Positions 61,701 to 64,000 of a stretch of 64,000 bases of DNA are shown piece after piece. Origin of the DNA: Cladopsammia gracilis (Eukaryota > Cnidaria > Anthozoa > Scleractinia > Dendrophylliidae); the NCBI GenBank assembly GCA_022457155.1, contig JAJGOT010000473.1, positions 605,067 through 669,066 of the forward strand, given 5' to 3'. The position numbers and the translations under genes are program-made. How positions within the stretch are numbered: the stretch's first letter is position 1; each line of letters begins with the position of its first letter. Below the pieces are notes generated by a model. It was not told the DNA's origin, ran no database searches, and saw nothing but the letters and a program-made list of their open reading frames with translations.

Positions 61701-63607
61701 ATCAACTAAACATTATTAATGTCGTCACAAAAGGTTTTCACAGTTATATATAAGAAAATCACAAATAAATAGATAAACAAGCAAATGATATCGTAACAAG
61801 GAGAAGGCACAGAACTCTCTTCCATACTTACTGGATGTATATGTTGTGGTTCAATTTTATCCTTGGTTTAAATTTTATTTTCCTTTTTTAAAACTCATTA
61901 TCATACATTACCATAGCCAAAAACAAAGGAAAATAAAATTTGAACCAAGGATAAAATTGAATCACAACATATATACCACTAGGTATACAAGTGTTGAGAC
62001 GAATTTTTTCTTAATGGGAGGAATTCTTGTTATTCAGTGCAGTTTTATAATCACATTTCCTGTCTATAATATCGGAATTTTTTGTTCTGTCCAGCTGTTT
62101 TTTTAGGTTTTAAAGACTTTATGAACGAATAAAGTCTCAGGGATCAATTTTCTGATTCCAATAAACCAACAGCATTATTTGATATAAATACTGCTCATCC
62201 CTATCTTCCTCTGTGTTAGTCCGAGGAAAGGATTATAGATTTCGACAAGAGATTAGTTTCGTTGAAATTTAGGCGTCATTCCGACTTTGAACTGTAATTG
62301 ATCGTGTCCGTTTTCTGTATTCATACTTACAAGTTGACGTAATTCTTCACCATATGATCTATAACTCCTAAAATTTGCGCACCGTCATCTCGGTAAGGGA
62401 AGTATGGGATAAGTTTGCTGTCATCTAGTCCGCGTTTCTAGGGAATCAAAGTTAGCCCCCAATTTAATACACTAGGTAGCAAAGTAGTTCTAACTTTAAA
62501 GTGCCGGCACAATGAAAGCTGCAAATAATTTCTTCTCCAATATTCAGTTCTCTTGAAATCTTGATAATCTAAAAATTATCCAGTCTACAAAAACGACGCG
62601 AGAAGAATAGATAACTGTTGCTCGCTCCGGATAATGTATTAATGTGCACATTTTTCTTCATTTTTTCTCTCCCACAGTTCTTATGTTTCTTATGTTATCT
62701 GCACTTCTTTATCATTCATTTGGTATAACAGAATTCAACTCGCATATGTGGCTTCATAGCTAGTAGTTGAGCATGTACATTTGCAGCGGATTCGCAAGGG
62801 TTATGCATGGCCGGTTCGAATGCCGTTAAAGCCTGTCGAGTTTCAGTTTCTTTGCAATTGTTTATGATGCTTAGATATTTCTTTTATATTTTCTGTATTT
62901 TGGCGCTACCAGGAAAAATAGAGGTACCAGACTTTAATATAAAGCTGACATTATAACGAACCTTTATATCTCGTCTTAAATCTGTCACCTCCCACGTAGA
63001 TAATCGATGCCCATCTTGAAGAAGTCTAATTGTCCCCGTGTTTCCATGTGCAAACAGCAGATCCATAAACTGCGCCTCGTTTACAAGCTTTGGAGTTCCA
63101 AACGTGTTTGGGGCGGTTATCTCTCTGCAGTGAAACTTGAGGATTTGATGCAGCGGATGCTGGGGCGACAGGGTCCGTTTTAAGATGACACAGAATGCTT
63201 CCATCAGCAAATGAACCTTGAAAAGCATAAACAAAGAAAGAAAGAAAGAAATCAGGCAGTATAGCCGTATAGTTACCGTGAATGTGGCGCAGGTGGTTGA
63301 AAGTCGGTAAGTTTGCAGGAACTCCCACATAAAATACATAAACTGATAGAGATCAAAACAAAACATCGTCAGCTGGGGCTTACTGCCAAGCAACAAGTAG
63401 GGCTGGTAGTCGATAGCGTTCTTGCCAGTAAGCCTGGTTCAGAAGCATCAACTGCAATCATGTCTTAAAACACAGTGGTATTTTTATAATTCGTTTATAC
63501 CTTAACAAGGTGCTCCACAATTTGTGCATATCCGAGATCTGTTATTTGAACATTCAGTTTGGCCAACATCCAGTTGCCGCCATCTTTGGGAGTGTAAACC
63601 GCTGAAC
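58492..63607 (-). CDS. Gene C (partial): FN2-lipoxygenase exons 10-15, inverted
   Basis: Minus-strand mirror of the end of gene B. Exons in gene order: 63607-63501, 63216-62962, 62437-62331, 61306-61203, 59093-58875, 58726-58492; earlier exons, including both FN2 modules, would lie beyond the right edge. It encodes the whole LOX iron site (GYAQIVEH, VHLLMEAF, QHAAVN). Exon 13 has one extra base (104 instead of 103 bp) and exon 15 has the AAAA run that also frameshifts copy A, so the frame is broken twice as assembled. It lies entirely within the right palindrome arm, so whether it is a separate gene depends on whether the palindrome is real. Confidence 0.72.
58875..59093 (-). CDS. Gene C exon 14: HAAVN ligands
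   Basis: 219 bp, same protein as B exon 14. Confidence 0.85.
59416..59513. mobile_element. Mirror of the 52091 hairpin MITE
   Basis: Right palindrome arm copy. Confidence 0.8.
59809..60188 (+). mobile_element. AACCCGTGAATAC element, palindrome mirror
   Basis: Mirror copy of 51424-51792, with several small differences inside the tRNA-like part (59958-60045). Confidence 0.78.
61203..61306 (-). CDS. Gene C exon 13 with 1-bp insertion
   Basis: 104 bp where A and B have 103. An extra C in cttcccttg (plus strand) against cttccttg shifts the frame within the KEDVEL segment; there is also a nearby C/T difference. Confidence 0.8.
61840..61975. mobile_element. Mirror of the 49654 hairpin element
   Basis: Lies in the right palindrome arm; same arms, with the inner region slightly different in length. 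Confidence 0.8.
62331..62437 (-). CDS. Gene C exon 12
   Basis: 107 bp, KRGLDDSKLIPYFPYRDDG block, in frame. Confidence 0.82.
62748..62850 (+). repeat. tRNA-like SINE fragment, intron 11 of C
   Basis: Mirror copy of 48779-48885. Confidence 0.6.
62962..63216 (-). CDS. Gene C exon 11
   Basis: 255 bp, in frame; a silent AAT/AAC difference from B is visible in the PN-T-F codons. Confidence 0.82.
63501..63607 (-). CDS. Gene C exon 10
   Basis: 107 bp, same borders and protein as B exon 10 (GYAQIVEHLVK). Confidence 0.8.
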
Positions 63608-64000
63608 CTAAAGTAAATAATGTTACCATACGCTAAAGTTGACTGCAGTCTGGTCAGATGATATAACTAAAACATGATTGTTAACCGACTGTAACTTCTG
63701 CCAACATGAAATTCTTACAGAGATCAAGCGTGCATAGAAATAGTATTGAAACTGCTGCACATAGACTCGTATATCTAATGCTAGCTTCCTTTTTAACAAA
63801 TTGCTTACAAATAAATATCAACTTAACTATTTTGTGTTCGCAAGTTAGGTTATAAGTGGGAGTTTTATGACCAAAAACCAGCAAATCAAAACCATAGGAA
63901 ACTTAAATGGACAGACAAGAAACACTGTAGACATTCACGAGTTTGTGCACATTCACAAAATGAATCAAGGCGATTCCGAGCTTATATTGGTAGTTTCTTG

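Larger units (their letters stand above)
47618..64000. repeat. Giant palindrome, arms at least 8.2 kb
   Basis: The window's last bases (reverse complement caagaaactaccaatata...) match 47618 onward, and the match continues to the centre at about 55797. Arms contain exons 10-15 of B and C, several transposons and the intergenic region. Visible differences are sparse single-base substitutions and indels, many in homopolymers. The left arm may extend further than 47618, because the right arm is cut by the window edge. Confidence 0.95.

Overview
This is eukaryotic DNA: AT-rich, intron-rich and crowded with small inverted-repeat transposons. It is probably from a cnidarian and most likely a stony coral. 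That guess rests on the secreted lipoxygenase family and on repeat types I associate with coral genomes (for example the TTAGAGCAG-ended element at 33.8 kb); nothing in the window names the species.

The only genes I can support are copies of one unusual lipoxygenase (LOX) gene. By joining consensus splice sites I reconstruct 15 coding exons in copy A (+, 3329-23796), 15 in copy B (+, 34245-53108) and the last 6 exons of copy C (-, 58492-63607, running off the right edge). The encoded protein is about 750 residues. It has a signal peptide, a PLAT-less LOX N-terminal region, two fibronectin type II (FN2) modules separated and followed by charged micro-exon linkers, and then the LOX iron-binding core. 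The FN2 modules lie inside the LOX catalytic fold and are carried on symmetric phase 1-1 exons, an arrangement like the gelatinases MMP-2 and MMP-9. I know of no described lipoxygenase built this way, and I regard it as the main find.

Layout: 1-1250 is the downstream flank of a further copy to the left (it matches about 24340-25200 and 53600-53960), so the array probably has at least three direct units of about 24 and 29 kb. 1250-3328 is repeats and the promoter of A; 3.3-23.8 kb is gene A; 24.0-34.2 kb is intergenic, with a dead first exon of B at 29.96 kb; 34.2-53.1 kb is gene B; 53.1-58.5 kb is the B/C intergenic region. From 47.6 kb to the window end the sequence is one giant palindrome centred on a (TA)n tract at about 55797, with arms of at least 8.2 kb that are nearly identical. 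Copy C is therefore the mirror image of the end of copy B. This is either a recent inverted duplication or a fold-back/assembly artefact.

All three copies carry small indels in coding exons as assembled: A in the last exon, B in FN2-1 and the last exon, C in exon 13 and the last exon. Many sit in or beside short homopolymers, so both sequencing error and early pseudogene decay are possible. Comparison of A with B gives empty sites for many mobile elements. A striking set of these are terminal-inverted-repeat (TIR) elements with about 9-10 bp target duplications and a tRNA-like, A-box/B-box core.
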